Source: Rhodocyclaceae bacterium
GTDB taxonomy: Bacteria; Pseudomonadota; Gammaproteobacteria; Burkholderiales; Rhodocyclaceae
Assembly (NCBI GenBank): GCA_025353195.1
Contig: JANXRC010000165.1
Location: 1-56,099 of the forward strand
Length of the DNA stretch: 56,099 nucleotides
Direction of reading: 5' to 3'
Position 1 is the stretch's first letter. Each line of letters starts with the position of its first letter. The position numbers were made by a program, and so were the translations under genes. Shown here in pieces: positions 34,445-46,418 of the stretch. The notes under the pieces are model-generated. The model saw only the letters and a program-made list of their open reading frames with translations, made no database searches and was not told where the DNA came from.

Positions 34445-34905
34445 TGCACTACAAGAAACCAGTCTCGGTGCTGGTTGTGATCCACACCCCGGCGCTGGAC
34501 GTGCTGCTGCTGGAACGCGCCCGTCACCCCGGTTTCTGGCAATCGGTCACCGGCAGCCAGGAAGACGACGAGCCGCTGCTCGAGACGGCCCGCCGCGAAG
34601 TGCGCGAAGAGACCGGCATTGATGCCGCCGCAGCCGATTTCATCGACTGGCAGTTGACCAACCGTTACGAGATTTTCGCCGAGTGGCGCTACCGCTACGC
34701 ACCCGGCATTACGCACAACACCGAGCACGTCTTCAGCCTTCGCCTGCCCGATCAGATCCCCGTGACCATCACGCCCGAAGAACATCTTAGCTATCGCTGG
34801 CTGCCCTGGCGCGATGCCGCAGCCGCCTGCTTTTCCTGGAGCAACCGCGATGCGATCCTCGAATTGCCGGACCGGCTTGCCCGAGGAGCCGCCCCGCCCT
34901 CGTAG
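34444..34905 (+). CDS. nudB: Dihydroneopterin triphosphate pyrophosphatase NudB
   Basis: 153 residues. The Nudix box GSQEDDEPLLETARREVREE is complete, and the surrounding KPVSVLVVIHTPALDVLLLE and FWQSVTGSQ match NudB of folate synthesis. It removes pyrophosphate from dihydroneopterin triphosphate. The ATG overlaps the barstar stop by 1 base (TGATG), so it shares the aspS transcript. Confidence 0.9.
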   Translation: MHYKKPVSVLVVIHTPALDVLLLERARHPGFWQSVTGSQEDDEPLLETARREVREETGIDAAAADFIDWQLTNRYEIFAEWRYRYAPGITHNTEHVFSLRLPDQIPVTITPEEHLSYRWLPWRDAAAACFSWSNRDAILELPDRLARGAAPPS

Positions 34906-35007
34906 CGGGCGGTGCCAGGCCGCGGCTCCTGCGGCGGAGATGCGCACGCAATGTCCGGGCGGCAAGTTTGCCGTGTCCCGACTTGCGCCGAAGCCAATGT
35001 CGAAGCT

Positions 35008-35035
35008 CTTGAAATTTGCAGGCGGGCGCTCATGT
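35008..35035 (+). promoter_or_regulatory. Heat-shock (sigma-32) promoter of hsp20
   Basis: CTTGAAA (35008-35014), a 14-base spacer and CTCATGT (35029-35035) match the sigma-32 consensus CTTGAAA-N14-CCCATnT closely. It lies 58 bases before the hsp20 start. No CIRCE inverted repeat is seen. Confidence 0.75.
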
Positions 35036-35092
35036 AATGGGCAAGGCCCCGCTTGGACGGCGGCCGCAAATTGAATTGAAAAGGAGAATGAA

Positions 35093-35506
35093 ATGAGCAA
35101 CCTGATTCGTCGCGACCCTCTCGATGACTTGTTCCGTGGTTTCTTCGTTCGCCCGGTCGATTTTGGATCCCAGCCTGACGCGCCCGCCCTCGCAATTGAT
35201 GTCGAGGAGCGGGAGAACGGCTACGTGGTCCATGCCGAAATTCCCGGCGTCAAGAAGGACGATATCCATGTCGCCGTCGATGGCGCAGTGGTTTCCATCA
35301 CCGCCGAGCGGCGCGAGGAAAAAAACGTCAAGGACGATGCGCGGGTCCTGCGTGCCGAGCGGTATTTCGGAAAGGTGTCGCGCAGCTTCCAGTTGGCGCA
35401 GGAAATCGACGAGGCGCAGGTCACTGCCAAGTATGCCGACGGGGTGCTGGAACTCGCGCTGCCGAAGAAGGCGGCGACCCAGGCCCGCAGAATCACCATC
35501 CAGTAA
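35093..35506 (+). CDS. Small heat-shock protein, Hsp20 family
   Basis: 137 residues (MSNLIRRDPLDDLFRGFF). The alpha-crystallin domain begins PALAIDVEERENGYVVHAEI and has PGVKKDDIHVAVDG, then VLRAERYFGKVSRSFQLAQ and YADGVLELALPKKA. The C-terminal RRITIQ supplies the I-x-I anchor for oligomers. It holds unfolding proteins in an ATP-independent way. AAGGAG precedes the ATG. It has its own heat-shock promoter and terminator. Confidence 0.96.
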   Translation: MSNLIRRDPLDDLFRGFFVRPVDFGSQPDAPALAIDVEERENGYVVHAEIPGVKKDDIHVAVDGAVVSITAERREEKNVKDDARVLRAERYFGKVSRSFQLAQEIDEAQVTAKYADGVLELALPKKAATQARRITIQ

Positions 35507-35594
35507 CACTCGGCGCTTGCCGGCCTGCGAAGCGGAATCCCCGGCAGACCGAGTCCGCCGCACCGAAGCAAGGACTTTGCGGCAAACCAAGTAA

Positions 35595-35636
35595 CGGGGC
35601 AGCCTGCCACTATCCCGGCGGGCTGCCCCGTTTTGT
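35595..35636 (+). terminator. Terminator after hsp20
   Basis: CGGGGCAGCCTGCC (35595-35608) pairs with GGCGGGCTGCCCCG (35617-35630) apart from one mismatch, followed by TTTTGT. This is a strong intrinsic terminator 88 bases beyond the hsp20 stop, ahead of the argB promoter region. Confidence 0.85.
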
Positions 35637-35650
35637 CGGCCGGCCGGTAG

Positions 35651-36571
<921 letters not shown>

Positions 36572-36578
36572 GCCCGCC

Positions 36579-37166
36579 ATGAATGAAGCCCGCGCCGCCA
36601 AAGTTGGCGAAAAGAAACTTCAGATTCTGCAAACCATTGCCGAAATGCTGGAACGCCCGACCGTGGAAAAGGTCACCACGGCGCTGCTCGCCAAACAGCT
36701 CCAGGTTTCCGAGGCAGCCCTCTACCGCCACTTCGCAAGCAAGGCGCAGATGTACGAGGGGCTGATCGAGTTCATCGAGAGCGGCGTGTTTTCGGTGATC
36801 ACCCAGATCGAGGCGTCCGAGGAATCCGGCCTCAAGCAGGCCGAGGCCGTGGTGGCGTCGCTGCTGCGCTTTGCGCAGAAGAACCGCGGTCTGACGCGGG
36901 TACTGGTGGGTGATGCGCTGGTGCACGAGAACCCACGCCTGCAGGCCCGCATCAACCAGTTGCTGGACCGGATCGAATCGACCCTCAAACAGTGTTTGAA
37001 AGTGGCCTCAGCGCAGGGGGCACTGACCAACGAGCACGATTTCGGCGCGCACGCCGACCTTCTGGTTTGCTACACCATGGGCCGCTGGCAGCGCTTTGTG
37101 AAAAGCGGCTTCAAGCACGACCCGCTGGCGGACTGGCCGGCGCAGTGGCCGATACTCGCGCGTTAA
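36579..37166 (+). CDS. slmA: Nucleoid occlusion factor SlmA (TetR fold)
   Basis: 195 residues. The N-terminal HTH reads LAKQLQVSEAALYRHFASKA and the body QMYEGLIEFIESGVFSVITQ, with RWQRFVKSGFKHDPLADWP at the end. These are hallmarks of SlmA, which binds palindromic chromosome sites and blocks FtsZ assembly over the nucleoid. It lies 7 bases after argB, a placement I recall from other betaproteobacteria. Confidence 0.93.
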   Translation: MNEARAAKVGEKKLQILQTIAEMLERPTVEKVTTALLAKQLQVSEAALYRHFASKAQMYEGLIEFIESGVFSVITQIEASEESGLKQAEAVVASLLRFAQKNRGLTRVLVGDALVHENPRLQARINQLLDRIESTLKQCLKVASAQGALTNEHDFGAHADLLVCYTMGRWQRFVKSGFKHDPLADWPAQWPILAR

Positions 37167-37202
37167 CCTCAGCGGCAATCGCCGTACCGTCAGCACCGAC
37201 TC

Positions 37203-38273
<1,071 letters not shown>

Positions 38274-38279
38274 AGTAAC

Positions 38280-38399
38280 CAGATGGTGGTGGACTTTTGT
38301 TCACGCTGTCTCCCGCTTACCTCCCTGAGCGGGTACCTTGAACACTTCAAGGTGTTTTGCCCTCGACCTCCTCCCCTTTGGTCGAGGGCTTTTATTTTT
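38280..38399 (+). ncRNA. Candidate small RNA with CCUCC hairpin loops
   Basis: A 120-base plus-strand unit with a promoter, three successive perfect hairpins and a terminator, in the 228-base gap between hemB and engB. Hairpin 1 is CCCGCT/AGCGGG (38312-38333) with loop UACCUCCCUG. Hairpin 2 is ACCUUGAA/UUCAAGGU (38335-38353). Hairpin 3 is GCCCUCGACC/GGUCGAGGGC (38359-38389) with loop UCCUCCCCUUU and tail UUUUAUUUUU. Loops 1 and 3 both expose CCUCCC, complementary to Shine-Dalgarno sequences, as in C-rich-loop sRNAs (CcsR-type and 6C). No protein frame fits. I do not recognise a named Rfam family. Confidence 0.72.
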
Positions 38400-38409
38400 G
38401 GCTTCGCCG

Positions 38410-38429
38410 AAAATAAAAGCCCTGCGGGC
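38410..38429 (-). terminator. Terminator after engB (minus strand)
   Basis: On the minus strand GCCC-GCA-GGGC (38429-38419) is followed by TTTTATTTT, 13 bases beyond the engB stop. The same DNA also pairs with the tail of the small-RNA terminator (38385-38398 with 38410-38423, 14 bp), so the two convergent transcripts end against a shared palindrome. Confidence 0.6.
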
Positions 38430-38441
38430 GAATTCTGTGGG

Positions 38442-39104
38442 CTATCCCCCCGGCCCCCTTTCAGAGAAAGGGGGTGACTGATTTGACTGCGTCAGGGTGC
38501 TGGAACAGGCGTCGCCACTCAACCAGTTGCCGACCACTTTTTCCGCTTCTTCCATTCCGGTCTTCTTCAGGCTGGAAAACATTTGCACGGTGATTTGCTC
38601 GCCAAAATCGGCCAGCGCCGCGCGCGTTTCGCGCAAGGTCTTGGTTTGGTCCTGGCGCGTGAGTTTGTCCGACTTCGTCAGCAGGCAGTGGATTGGCCGT
38701 CCGGTGGAACCGAACCAGCCGATCATCTTCCAGTCGAGTTCGGTCAGCGGGCGACGCGAATCCATGATCAGCACCAAGCCGACGAGATTCGAGCGGCACG
38801 TCAGGTAATGTTCCAGCAAGCCTTGCCATTGCAGGCGCACCGCCAACGGCACCTGGGCATAGCCATAGCCTGGCAAATCGACCAGAGCCGCGCCGTTCTT
38901 CATGCGAAACAGGTTGATCAGCTGGGTCCGGCCCGGCGTCTTGGAAACGAAGGCAAGCCGGGTGTGCCCTACCAGGGTATTGATGGCACTCGACTTTCCT
39001 GAGTTTGAACGGCCAGCAAAGGCGATCTCCGCACCCTCCGGCGGAGGCAGGCCGCTGGGCTTGGCTACGGAAATTTCGAAGGTGGCGTGGCGGAATAGGG
39101 ACAT
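38442..39104 (-). CDS. engB: Ribosome-biogenesis GTPase EngB/YihA
   Basis: 220 residues from ATG 39104 (MSLFRHATFEISVAK). P-loop FAGRSNSGKSSAINTL, then TPGRTQLINLF (G2), VDLPGYGYAQVP (G3), LLTKSDKLTR (G4) and FSSLKKTG (G5). It assists 50S subunit assembly. The last residues, SPPFSERGPGG, come from a palindromic repeat (38454-38474), so the C-terminus is about 10 residues longer than the conserved domain needs. Confidence 0.95.
   Translation of the reverse strand: MSLFRHATFEISVAKPSGLPPPEGAEIAFAGRSNSGKSSAINTLVGHTRLAFVSKTPGRTQLINLFRMKNGAALVDLPGYGYAQVPLAVRLQWQGLLEHYLTCRSNLVGLVLIMDSRRPLTELDWKMIGWFGSTGRPIHCLLTKSDKLTRQDQTKTLRETRAALADFGEQITVQMFSSLKKTGMEEAEKVVGNWLSGDACSSTLTQSNQSPPFSERGPGG
38454..38474. 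repeat. Short perfect palindrome at the end of engB
   Basis: CCCCCTTTC, AGA, GAAAGGGGG: a 9-bp perfect inverted repeat lying inside the last codons of engB. Such C/T-rich palindromes are commonly dispersed in betaproteobacterial genomes. It may have been inserted near the original stop. Confidence 0.55.
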
Positions 39105-39222
39105 GGGCGATACGTCAGAGGCACGCCGCCATGACTGGCTGACGTAGAGAAATCGGGAGAGCTGGGATAGAATATCAGGTTTACAATTTCCGAATCCTGC
39201 AGTTTCCGAGGAGTTTTTGTTC

Positions 39223-39864
39223 ATGAAGCGTTCCCTGCTTGTTCTGTTGTGCTCGATGACTGCATTCGGTGCCCATGCATCCGACGCCACCAAGGCCACC
39301 CCCAAAGGTGATGCCGCACGCGGCCAAGCCATCGTCTCTACCGTCTGCATTGCCTGCCATGGCCCCGATGGCAACAGTCCGCTTCCCGTCAACCCGAAGC
39401 TGGCGGGACAACATGCCGACTATCTGCTCAAGCAGATGAAGAACTTCAAGGGCACCGACGGCAAGCCGCCTGAGCGCACGAATCCAGTCATGAACGGCAT
39501 GATCGCAGCCTACGATGAAGGCCAGATGCGTGACTTGGCGACGTATTTTTCGGCGCAAACCCAGAAGGGCGAAACAGCGAAGAATCGCGAAACCATCGAA
39601 CGCGGCCAGAAGTTGTATCGCGGTGGCGATCAGGCCAAAGGCCTGCCTGCCTGCGCCGGGTGTCATGGCCCGACCGGTTCCGGCATTCCAGCCCAATATC
39701 CGCGTATCGGCGGCCAGTTTCCGGAATACATGGAAGCGCAGCTGAAAAGCTTCCGTGAGGGCACCCGCACCAACGACCCGAACAAGATGATGCGGACGAT
39801 CGCACTCAAGATGACCGACGCAGAAATCAAGGCGGTCGCCGACTACATCGCCGGGCTGCGCTAG
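39223..39864 (+). CDS. Diheme cytochrome c4
   Basis: 213 residues from ATG 39223, with GAGGAG upstream. A signal peptide ends FGAHAS. Two heme sites, CIACHGPDGNS and CAGCHGPTGSG, sit in two similar halves of about 90 residues. Each half ends in a Met-ligand helix (NPVMNGMIAAYDEGQMRDLA and MMRTIALKMTDAEIKAVADY). Cytochrome c4 carries electrons to terminal oxidases or denitrification enzymes. A -10 element TAGAAT is at 39168-39173, divergent from engB. Confidence 0.95.
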   Translation: MKRSLLVLLCSMTAFGAHASDATKATPKGDAARGQAIVSTVCIACHGPDGNSPLPVNPKLAGQHADYLLKQMKNFKGTDGKPPERTNPVMNGMIAAYDEGQMRDLATYFSAQTQKGETAKNRETIERGQKLYRGGDQAKGLPACAGCHGPTGSGIPAQYPRIGGQFPEYMEAQLKSFREGTRTNDPNKMMRTIALKMTDAEIKAVADYIAGLR

Positions 39865-39915
39865 GAATTCGCTCTAGCCGCGATGGCGGTCCCGCAAGGT
39901 TCCGCCCGTAGCAGC

Positions 39916-40329
39916 CTAGGCTGGGCGCCTGCCGAAAAGCGCCGGAAACTCCTCTTTGACATAAGCCGCGTATTCCCGGTCGCTGCTCAGAACGTGGCGA
40001 ATGAACCAGTCCTCGAAGAACGCGACCAGGTTCTCACCCGTTGCTTTCTTCTTTAACTGGTCTTCCAGTTCGACGATCTGGTCCAGAAGCCTTGCGTGCG
40101 CCTCACCGTGATTCGCACGATCCGGGTAGGTGACGATTTCCAGCAGGGACTCCTCCACGGCGAAGTGAAACTTCATGTACTCCGTCAGTTGCGCCAGGTG
40201 GAAGCGCAGAATATTCCAGGGATCCCGTTTTGCCACGGCGTTTTCGATGGCAAGCAGATGTTCGAAGATTTTCTTGTGCTGGTTGTCGATGGCTTCAATG
40301 CCGACCGCGAAACTGTTATCCCACTTCAT
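39916..40329 (-). CDS. Bacteriohemerythrin
   Basis: 137 residues. A four-helix diiron protein with ligands in GIEAIDNQHKKIFEHLL, MKFHFAVEESLLEIV, YPDRANHGEAHARLL and DWFIRHVLSSDREYAAYV, the H-HxxxE-HxxxH-HxxxxD series. It binds O2 reversibly and may store or sense oxygen, useful to a denitrifier. It stands alone between cytochrome c4 and prmC. Confidence 0.94.
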   Translation of the reverse strand: MKWDNSFAVGIEAIDNQHKKIFEHLLAIENAVAKRDPWNILRFHLAQLTEYMKFHFAVEESLLEIVTYPDRANHGEAHARLLDQIVELEDQLKKKATGENLVAFFEDWFIRHVLSSDREYAAYVKEEFPALFGRRPA

Positions 40330-40436
40330 CGTGTCTTCCTTCTCGCGGCCAAACGCGCTGCCGGGTCGCGTTTGCTTTACATCTCAAATTGTAGCGGTAA
40401 CGGCCGGCCCACGCGCACGACACGCCAGATTCCTTT

Positions 40437-41330
40437 CTATTTGGCCCGGCCGCCGCTGACGCGAACTATGCCCGCGAGATCGCGGTGTTGTTCGATGCCG
40501 AGCAGGCCCGCTGCCGCAAGCAGTTCGCGCACCGCCTCGGCCTGATCGTAGCCGTGCTCCAGCCAGAGCTGCCCGCCGGGCGCCAGATGCGCCGGCGCGG
40601 CAGCGATGATGCGGCGAATGGCGTCGAGGCCGTCCGCCCCGCTGCAAAGCGCCGCGGGCGGTTCATAGCGCAGATCACCGGCGGCAAGGTGCGGATCGGC
40701 GGCGGCGATGTAAGGCGGGTTGGCCACAATCAGGTCGAAGCATTCGCCGGCCAGTTCGTCAAACCAGTCGCTCTGCAGCAGGCGCAGCTGCGCGCCAAGC
40801 CGTTCTGCATTCTTTCGCGCCACCTCCAGCGCCGCCGCTGAAGCATCCACCGCGCTTACCTGCGCCTGCCCGGCTTCCAGCGCCAGCGTAATCGCAATGC
40901 AGCCGCTACCGGTACCGAGATCGAGAATCCTCGCCGTTACCTGCCCGCGGTCTCGACACACCCGGGATTCCGCTTCGCGGCGGGCGAGCGGATTCCCGGG
41001 TACGCAGAGCGAGCCAACGCCGACTCCCGTGTTCAGGGCAATCTCGACCAGCAATTCGGTCTCCGGGCGCGGGATCAACACGGCAGACGAGACAGCGAAC
41101 TCACGGCCGAAAAACTCGCGGTTTCCGACGAGATAGGCCACCGGTTCGCCGCCCGCGCGTCGCGCCACCAGCGAGGCAAAGCTGAGCAGTGCAGCCGCAT
41201 CCAGGACCCATTCATCGTGGGCGATCAACCAGGCCGCTGGCCGGTCGAGGACACGCCCCAGCAGCAGGCGCGCCTCGCTCGCCGGCAGCTTCGCTCTCGC
41301 CGCTGCCAACGCCGCGGCCAACGTCGTCAT
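40437..41330 (-). CDS. prmC: Release-factor glutamine methyltransferase PrmC
   Basis: 297 residues. The SAM motif [20 protein letters not shown] and catalytic [19 protein letters not shown] (NPPY) are clear, and the N-terminal five-helix domain has [20 protein letters not shown] and [16 protein letters not shown] short insertion ([18 protein letters not shown]) interrupts the region before the SAM motif, longer than in E. coli. It methylates the GGQ Gln of RF1 and RF2. Overlaps prfA by 4 bases. Confidence 0.95.
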   Translation of the reverse strand: MTTLAAALAAARAKLPASEARLLLGRVLDRPAAWLIAHDEWVLDAAALLSFASLVARRAGGEPVAYLVGNREFFGREFAVSSAVLIPRPETELLVEIALNTGVGVGSLCVPGNPLARREAESRVCRDRGQVTARILDLGTGSGCIAITLALEAGQAQVSAVDASAAALEVARKNAERLGAQLRLLQSDWFDELAGECFDLIVANPPYIAAADPHLAAGDLRYEPPAALCSGADGLDAIRRIIAAAPAHLAPGGQLWLEHGYDQAEAVRELLAAAGLLGIEQHRDLAGIVRVSGGRAK

Positions 41331-42403
41331 TCGGCCAGTGCCTCCAGCAGTTCGGCCTGATGTTCGGCCGTCAGGGCACTCACCAGTTCATCAAGATCTC
41401 CGTCCATGATGGCGTCTATCTTGTACAGCGTCAGGTTGATGCGATGGTCGGAAATGCGTCCCTGCGGAAAGTTGTAGGTGCGGATACGCTCGGAGCGGTC
41501 GCCGGACCCGATCAGGGACTTGCGCTCGGATGCGATCTTCTGCTGCTGCTCGCGCTGCTTGGCATCGTTGATTCGTGCCGCCAGAACCGACATGGCCTGG
41601 GCCTTGTTGCGATGCTGCGAGCGGTCGTCCTGGCATTCGACGACGATGCCGGTGGGAATGTGGATGATGCGTACCGCCGAGTCGGTCTTGTTGATGTGCT
41701 GGCCGCCGGCGCCCGAGGCGCGGAAGGTATCGATGCGCAGGTCGGCCGGATTGATGTCGATATCAACCAGTTCATCGGCTTCCGGCATCACGGCCACCGT
41801 GCACGCCGAGGTGTGGATGCGGCCCTGGGTCTCGGTGACCGGTACGCGCTGCACGCGATGGCCGCCCGATTCGAACTTCAGCTTGGAGTAAGCGCCTTTG
41901 CCGTCGATGCGGGCGATGATTTCGCGAAAACCGCCGAGATCGGATTCGCTGCGCGAGACGACCTCGACCTTCCAGCGTTGACGTTCGGCATAGCGGCTGT
42001 ACATGCGGAACAGATCGGCGGCAAACAGCGCGGATTCGTCACCGCCCGTCCCGGCGCGGATTTCCAGAAACAGGCTTCTGTCGTCATTCGGATCCGTCGG
42101 CAGCAGCGCGCGTTGCAGTTCCACTTCGAGCCGGGCCATTTCGGCGCTGGCAGAATCCTGCTCGGCAACGGCAAGTTCTTTCATTTCAGGGTCGCCGAGC
42201 ATTTCAGCCGCGCTTGAAAAGTTGGCGCTGGCGCTGCGGTAAGCATGGAACAGCTCGACTACGGGCGTGATGTCAGCGCGCTCGCGGGTGAGCTTGCGAT
42301 AACTGTCCATGTCGCGGGCGGCGTGTTCGCCGCCGAGCAGGCCGTCGATTTCGGCCAGGCGCTCGCTCAAGCGTTCGAGTCTTTCGAGAATGCTTTTCTT
42401 CAT
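41327..42403 (-). CDS. prfA: Peptide chain release factor 1 (RF1)
   Basis: 358 residues from ATG 42403 ([16 protein letters not shown]). The GGQ loop is [19 protein letters not shown], and the stop-codon reading region contains [19 protein letters not shown] (PxT motif near TETQ). It decodes UAA and UAG. The next gene is prmC, its modifier, and hemA lies farther upstream with plsB between. Confidence 0.97.
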   Translation of the reverse strand: MKKSILERLERLSERLAEIDGLLGGEHAARDMDSYRKLTRERADITPVVELFHAYRSASANFSSAAEMLGDPEMKELAVAEQDSASAEMARLEVELQRALLPTDPNDDRSLFLEIRAGTGGDESALFAADLFRMYSRYAERQRWKVEVVSRSESDLGGFREIIARIDGKGAYSKLKFESGGHRVQRVPVTETQGRIHTSACTVAVMPEADELVDIDINPADLRIDTFRASGAGGQHINKTDSAVRIIHIPTGIVVECQDDRSQHRNKAQAMSVLAARINDAKQREQQQKIASERKSLIGSGDRSERIRTYNFPQGRISDHRINLTLYKIDAIMDGDLDELVSALTAEHQAELLEALAE

Positions 42404-42434
42404 GGGTAGATGTGTGAGCTGGACGGGCGGCGGA

Positions 42435-44918
42435 TCATGGGCTGGCAGGCGATGCAGCGCGGGCAATGCGCTCGATGCTGTGACGCACGTCCGCCGCCAG
42501 CAGCAGCTCGGTCTGTGCCGCAGCCAGGGTTATCCGCTCGTCGAAGCGCAGCAGCCCGGCATTATCAGCCTCCAATATTCCGGCATCGATCAGGTTGCGG
42601 ATGACATTGGCGAACAGCAGCTTTTCCGAGAACTCTGCCGAGTTGAATTCGTAGAGCATGGCCAGCCGCTGCGCCAGCAGATGGGTGGCGTCTTCGAGCG
42701 CGGCGCGGGTCAACTGTCCGCTGCCATGGTGTTGCAACAGGGCCAGTGTAAGAAACTGCCGCTCCAGCGTGGGGCGAATGATTTCGCCCAGTTGCTGCAG
42801 TTCCGGACTGGCCTCGGTGCTGGGCGGCGGCGCGCGCAGAATCCCGGTCTGGCTGTCGATGAGTAGCAGACCGCGCCGGCACAGCGCGGCTTCCGTGCGG
42901 TCAATCACCGCATCGAGTTCCTCCGCTTCCCAGCGCAAAAACAGTTCGGCGCGCAGCAGCCCGTAGATGCCCTTGATCGCCTCCCTGGCACGTTGCCGCG
43001 TGAGCACCTGATTGTGGCTGAGCAGGCACGCGAGCAACGCGGGCAGGGCCAGCAGATGCAGCACGTTGTTGCGGAAATAGGCCAGCAACGCCGCCCGCTG
43101 CTCCGTCGCCCGGATCATGTCGCCCATGGGGTGCGGAAGGCACTCCACCAGATCGAGCTGGCGCACGTAGTCGATTACCTCCCTGGCCGTCAGATTGCAC
43201 GGAATAACCGACTCGGCATAGGGCGTCTCGGTCAGCAGGTACTGCACATGCTCGATCTGCTTCTGCAACAGGCGCAGATCCGCGGCGTGCTTGGGTGTCG
43301 ACAGCAGCGTCACGGCAAGCAGATTGACCGGATTGACCACCGCCAAGGCATTGATGCTACGTGCCAGCGCCGTCGCCGTGGCGTCTACTGCGCCGCGTAG
43401 CCAGGGAGTCTGCGGGTCAAGGTCTGCGTCGCGCCAGGAAGGTTGATGCGCATCGAGGAATTCAGCGAGTGCCAGCGGCGCGCCGAAATTCACATGCACC
43501 CTGCCGAAGTTGCGCTTCAGCAGCCGCACAGCACCCACCAAATCGATCAGCGATTCGGATTTCTTGGGCCGGCCATGGAGTTCGGCCAGATAGCTGGTCC
43601 CCTCCATCAACTTTTCGTAGCCGATATACACCGGCACGAACACCAGGGGCCGTGAGTGGCTGCGCACGAAGCTTTGCACCGTCATGGCCAGAATGCCGGC
43701 CTTGGGCGGCAGCATGCGCCCGCTGCGGCTGCGCCCGCCTTCGATGAAATATTCGATGGGGAAGCCCCGATCGATCATCAGGTGCAGGTATTCCTGAAAC
43801 ACCGTCGCGTAGAGCGGCTCGCCCTTGACCTTGCGACGCAGGAAGAAGGCTCCGGAGCGCCGCAGGATCACTCCGACCAGCGGCAGGTTCAGGTTGGCCC
43901 CGGCCGCGATGTGCGGCACCATGAGACCCCGGTTGAAGATGAGGTAGGAGATCAGCAAGTAGTCCACATGGCTGCGGTGGCAGGGCACATAGACGATGCC
44001 ATGACCCGGCGCGACCGCAGTCACGCGCTCAAAGTTATGCACCTCGATACCCTTATAGACCTTGTTCAGGACCCAGGTCATGAACAGGGAAAACGCCCGC
44101 ACCACTGAATAGGTGTAGTCCGAAGCGATTTCGAGTGCAAACGCTCGGGCTGATCGCTGCGCAGCGGCCAGGGAAATCGACTTGGTCGTCGCTTCGATGG
44201 CGATTGCATTGCGCACCGAGGGCATGTTCAGCAACGCGCGCAACTGGGTGCGGCGGTGGGACAAATCGGGACCGATCGCCATTTCGCGCTGACGCCGGAA
44301 GTGCACCCGCAGAACCCGCCCCAGCATGCGTACCGCGCGGGCCTCGTCGATGCCGTCGTTCAGCGCTTCGCGCAGGGAGATCGGCGCATTGAAACGCACC
44401 ACGGTATGGCGGCCATGGATCAATATTGCAAAAAATTGCCGCAACGTGCTGACCGATTGCCATGTCTCGGCGAACAGCGCTTTCAGTATCGAGTCCTGCT
44501 TGTCCGGCTCGCGGCCCCAAAGTATCGTCACCGGCACGAGCTGGACATCGAAGCGGGGGTCGGCGAATGCGTTTCTCACCAAGGCCTTGAGCAGCTGCGA
44601 ATGATAATTGCGCGGATTGGGTACCAGGCGGCCACGCTCGTTGCGCGAGAGAAAAAAGAAGGATCGTGGCGAAGTGAACGCAGCGTCCCGCAAGGGTCGC
44701 AGGGCCGGTGGCAGGCCCAATTGACGACACTCGTGATCAAGCACCAGCAGATTCGAAAGGTGGTGCTCGTGGAGCACATAGCAAACCGCCAGATCGGGCC
44801 GCAGGCCCAGCATCTCAGGTGCTTCCGGAAACACCCGCGTCCGCGTCACCAGATAAAGAATCCGGCGCATGACGTCCAGCGCCCATCTCGTGAAATCGAA
44901 AAAGGGCAGCCTGCTCAC
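42435..44918 (-). CDS. plsB: Glycerol-3-phosphate 1-O-acyltransferase PlsB
   Basis: 827 residues, first codon GTG ([14 protein letters not shown]). Acyltransferase motif I is [19 protein letters not shown] (HxxxxD), motif [23 protein letters not shown], and motif [22 protein letters not shown]. This is the long PlsB type, which starts phospholipid synthesis at the inner membrane. It lies between hemA (44964) and prfA (42403), on the same strand, separated by 45 and 31 bases. Confidence 0.96.
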   Translation of the reverse strand: MSRLPFFDFTRWALDVMRRILYLVTRTRVFPEAPEMLGLRPDLAVCYVLHEHHLSNLLVLDHECRQLGLPPALRPLRDAAFTSPRSFFFLSRNERGRLVPNPRNYHSQLLKALVRNAFADPRFDVQLVPVTILWGREPDKQDSILKALFAETWQSVSTLRQFFAILIHGRHTVVRFNAPISLREALNDGIDEARAVRMLGRVLRVHFRRQREMAIGPDLSHRRTQLRALLNMPSVRNAIAIEATTKSISLAAAQRSARAFALEIASDYTYSVVRAFSLFMTWVLNKVYKGIEVHNFERVTAVAPGHGIVYVPCHRSHVDYLLISYLIFNRGLMVPHIAAGANLNLPLVGVILRRSGAFFLRRKVKGEPLYATVFQEYLHLMIDRGFPIEYFIEGGRSRSGRMLPPKAGILAMTVQSFVRSHSRPLVFVPVYIGYEKLMEGTSYLAELHGRPKKSESLIDLVGAVRLLKRNFGRVHVNFGAPLALAEFLDAHQPSWRDADLDPQTPWLRGAVDATATALARSINALAVVNPVNLLAVTLLSTPKHAADLRLLQKQIEHVQYLLTETPYAESVIPCNLTAREVIDYVRQLDLVECLPHPMGDMIRATEQRAALLAYFRNNVLHLLALPALLACLLSHNQVLTRQRAREAIKGIYGLLRAELFLRWEAEELDAVIDRTEAALCRRGLLLIDSQTGILRAPPPSTEASPELQQLGEIIRPTLERQFLTLALLQHHGSGQLTRAALEDATHLLAQRLAMLYEFNSAEFSEKLLFANVIRNLIDAGILEADNAGLLRFDERITLAAAQTELLLAADVRHSIERIARAASPASP

Positions 44919-44963
44919 TGGCGGCCGAACCTGCGCCCGGGCGATCGATGCAATTCCAAGCAG

Positions 44964-46217
44964 CTACTCCCCGGAATTGAGGCGATAGATGCGGGAGATC
45001 AGCGACGAAACCTCGGCACGCTCCGAGCCTTCAGCCTGATTCAGGGCATGGGTCGGTGCATGCAACAGCTTATTGGTAATGCCGTGCGAAAGCGCGTCGA
45101 GTACCTTGGCCGGATCGTCGCCGCGCGCCAGCAGCTTTAGCGCGTGTTCCAGTTCATGGCGACGGGCGCGTTCCGCAGCATCACGCAGGGCGCGGATGGT
45201 CGGCACCGTCTCCCGCGATTCCAGCCAGTGCAGAAAGCCGGAGACGCGGTCGGTGATGATTGCCTCGGCCTCGACCACGGCAGCCTGGCGCGATTCAAGA
45301 CCGGATTCGACAATCTGACCGAGATCGTCGAGGGTGTAGAGAAAGACATCGTCCAGCCTGGCCACTTCCTCTTCAATGTCGCGCGGAACGGCCAGGTCGA
45401 CCATCACCATCGGCCGGTGCCGGCGCGCTTTCAGGGCGCGCTCGACCATGCCCAGGCCGATGATGGGCAGCGAGCTGGCGGTGCAGGAAACGACGATGTC
45501 GTACTCCGCCAGGCGTTCGCCGAGCTGGTCGAGGCGCATGGCGTCTCCGGAAAAGCGCGCGGCCAAATCGGCGCCGCGTTCCAGCGTGCGATTGGCGATA
45601 GTGAGTCGTTTCGGGTTCTGCGCGGCGAAATGCGCGGTACACAACTCGATCATTTCGCCGGCGCCGATGAACAACACCTTTTGCTCTGCGAGGCTGTCGA
45701 AAATGCGCGCTGAAAGATGTACTGCGGCCGCCGCCATGGAAACCGTATTGGCGCCAATGGCCGTGGTCGAACGCACTTCCTTGGCCACGGCAAAAGTGCG
45801 CTGGAACAGCTTGCCCAGCAGCGTGCCCAGCGTGCCGGCCTCTTCGGCGGCGCGCGCCGCCTGCTTCATCTGGCCGAGGATCTGCGGCTCGCCCAGAACC
45901 ATCGAATCCAGCCCCGCAGCGACGCGAAACATGTGGCGTACGGCATCCTGCTGCGGATGCTGGTATAGGTAGGGATTAATCTTCTGCGGCGACAGCGAGT
46001 GGTATTCTGCCAGCCAGTCGGCGACGCCTTGCGGGTGTTCGGCTGCGCAGTAGAGTTCGGTGCGATTGCAGGTCGACAGGATCGCTGCTTCGCGCACATT
46101 TTTCGCCCGCAACAGGTCGTGCAGAGCCTGTCCCATGTGCAATGGGTCGAACGCCACCTGCTCGCGCACTGCCAGCGGGGCCGTATGATGGTTGATGCCA
46201 AGAGCGAACAACTGCAC
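44964..46217 (-). CDS. hemA: Glutamyl-tRNA reductase HemA
   Basis: 417 residues starting at GTG 46217 (read as [15 protein letters not shown]), with AAGGTC at good distance. An in-frame GTG at 46241 would add eight residues. Catalytic Cys in [16 protein letters not shown], tRNA-binding [22 protein letters not shown]-fold [13 protein letters not shown] and the dimer domain at the C-terminus are complete. It makes glutamate-1-semialdehyde from Glu-tRNA, the first heme-pathway step. It heads hemA-plsB-prfA-prmC. Confidence 0.96.
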   Translation of the reverse strand: MQLFALGINHHTAPLAVREQVAFDPLHMGQALHDLLRAKNVREAAILSTCNRTELYCAAEHPQGVADWLAEYHSLSPQKINPYLYQHPQQDAVRHMFRVAAGLDSMVLGEPQILGQMKQAARAAEEAGTLGTLLGKLFQRTFAVAKEVRSTTAIGANTVSMAAAAVHLSARIFDSLAEQKVLFIGAGEMIELCTAHFAAQNPKRLTIANRTLERGADLAARFSGDAMRLDQLGERLAEYDIVVSCTASSLPIIGLGMVERALKARRHRPMVMVDLAVPRDIEEEVARLDDVFLYTLDDLGQIVESGLESRQAAVVEAEAIITDRVSGFLHWLESRETVPTIRALRDAAERARRHELEHALKLLARGDDPAKVLDALSHGITNKLLHAPTHALNQAEGSERAEVSSLISRIYRLNSGE

Positions 46218-46333
46218 GGCGAGATGACCTTGAGACGACACAATGAAGACCAGTAGCGGCCATTAGAAACCGATAAGGCCCAAACAACAAGCCGACTCCG
46301 CCGGACCTTGGCCGGAACTGCCTTGAAGTTCGC

Positions 46334-46339
46334 ATTATA
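46334..46339 (-). promoter_or_regulatory. -10 element of the hemA promoter
   Basis: TATAAT on the minus strand about 117 bases before the hemA start, in the divergent gap (46218-46418) with the DyP gene. No clear -35 is visible at 17 bases, so activation or an extended element may be needed. Confidence 0.4.
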
Positions 46340-46418
46340 TTAGGGTGACGCGATATTCGGGCGGTGATGCCTGGCCAAGGCCCCGACCCAAGCTGCGGAA
46401 TTCAGACAAGGAGACGAG

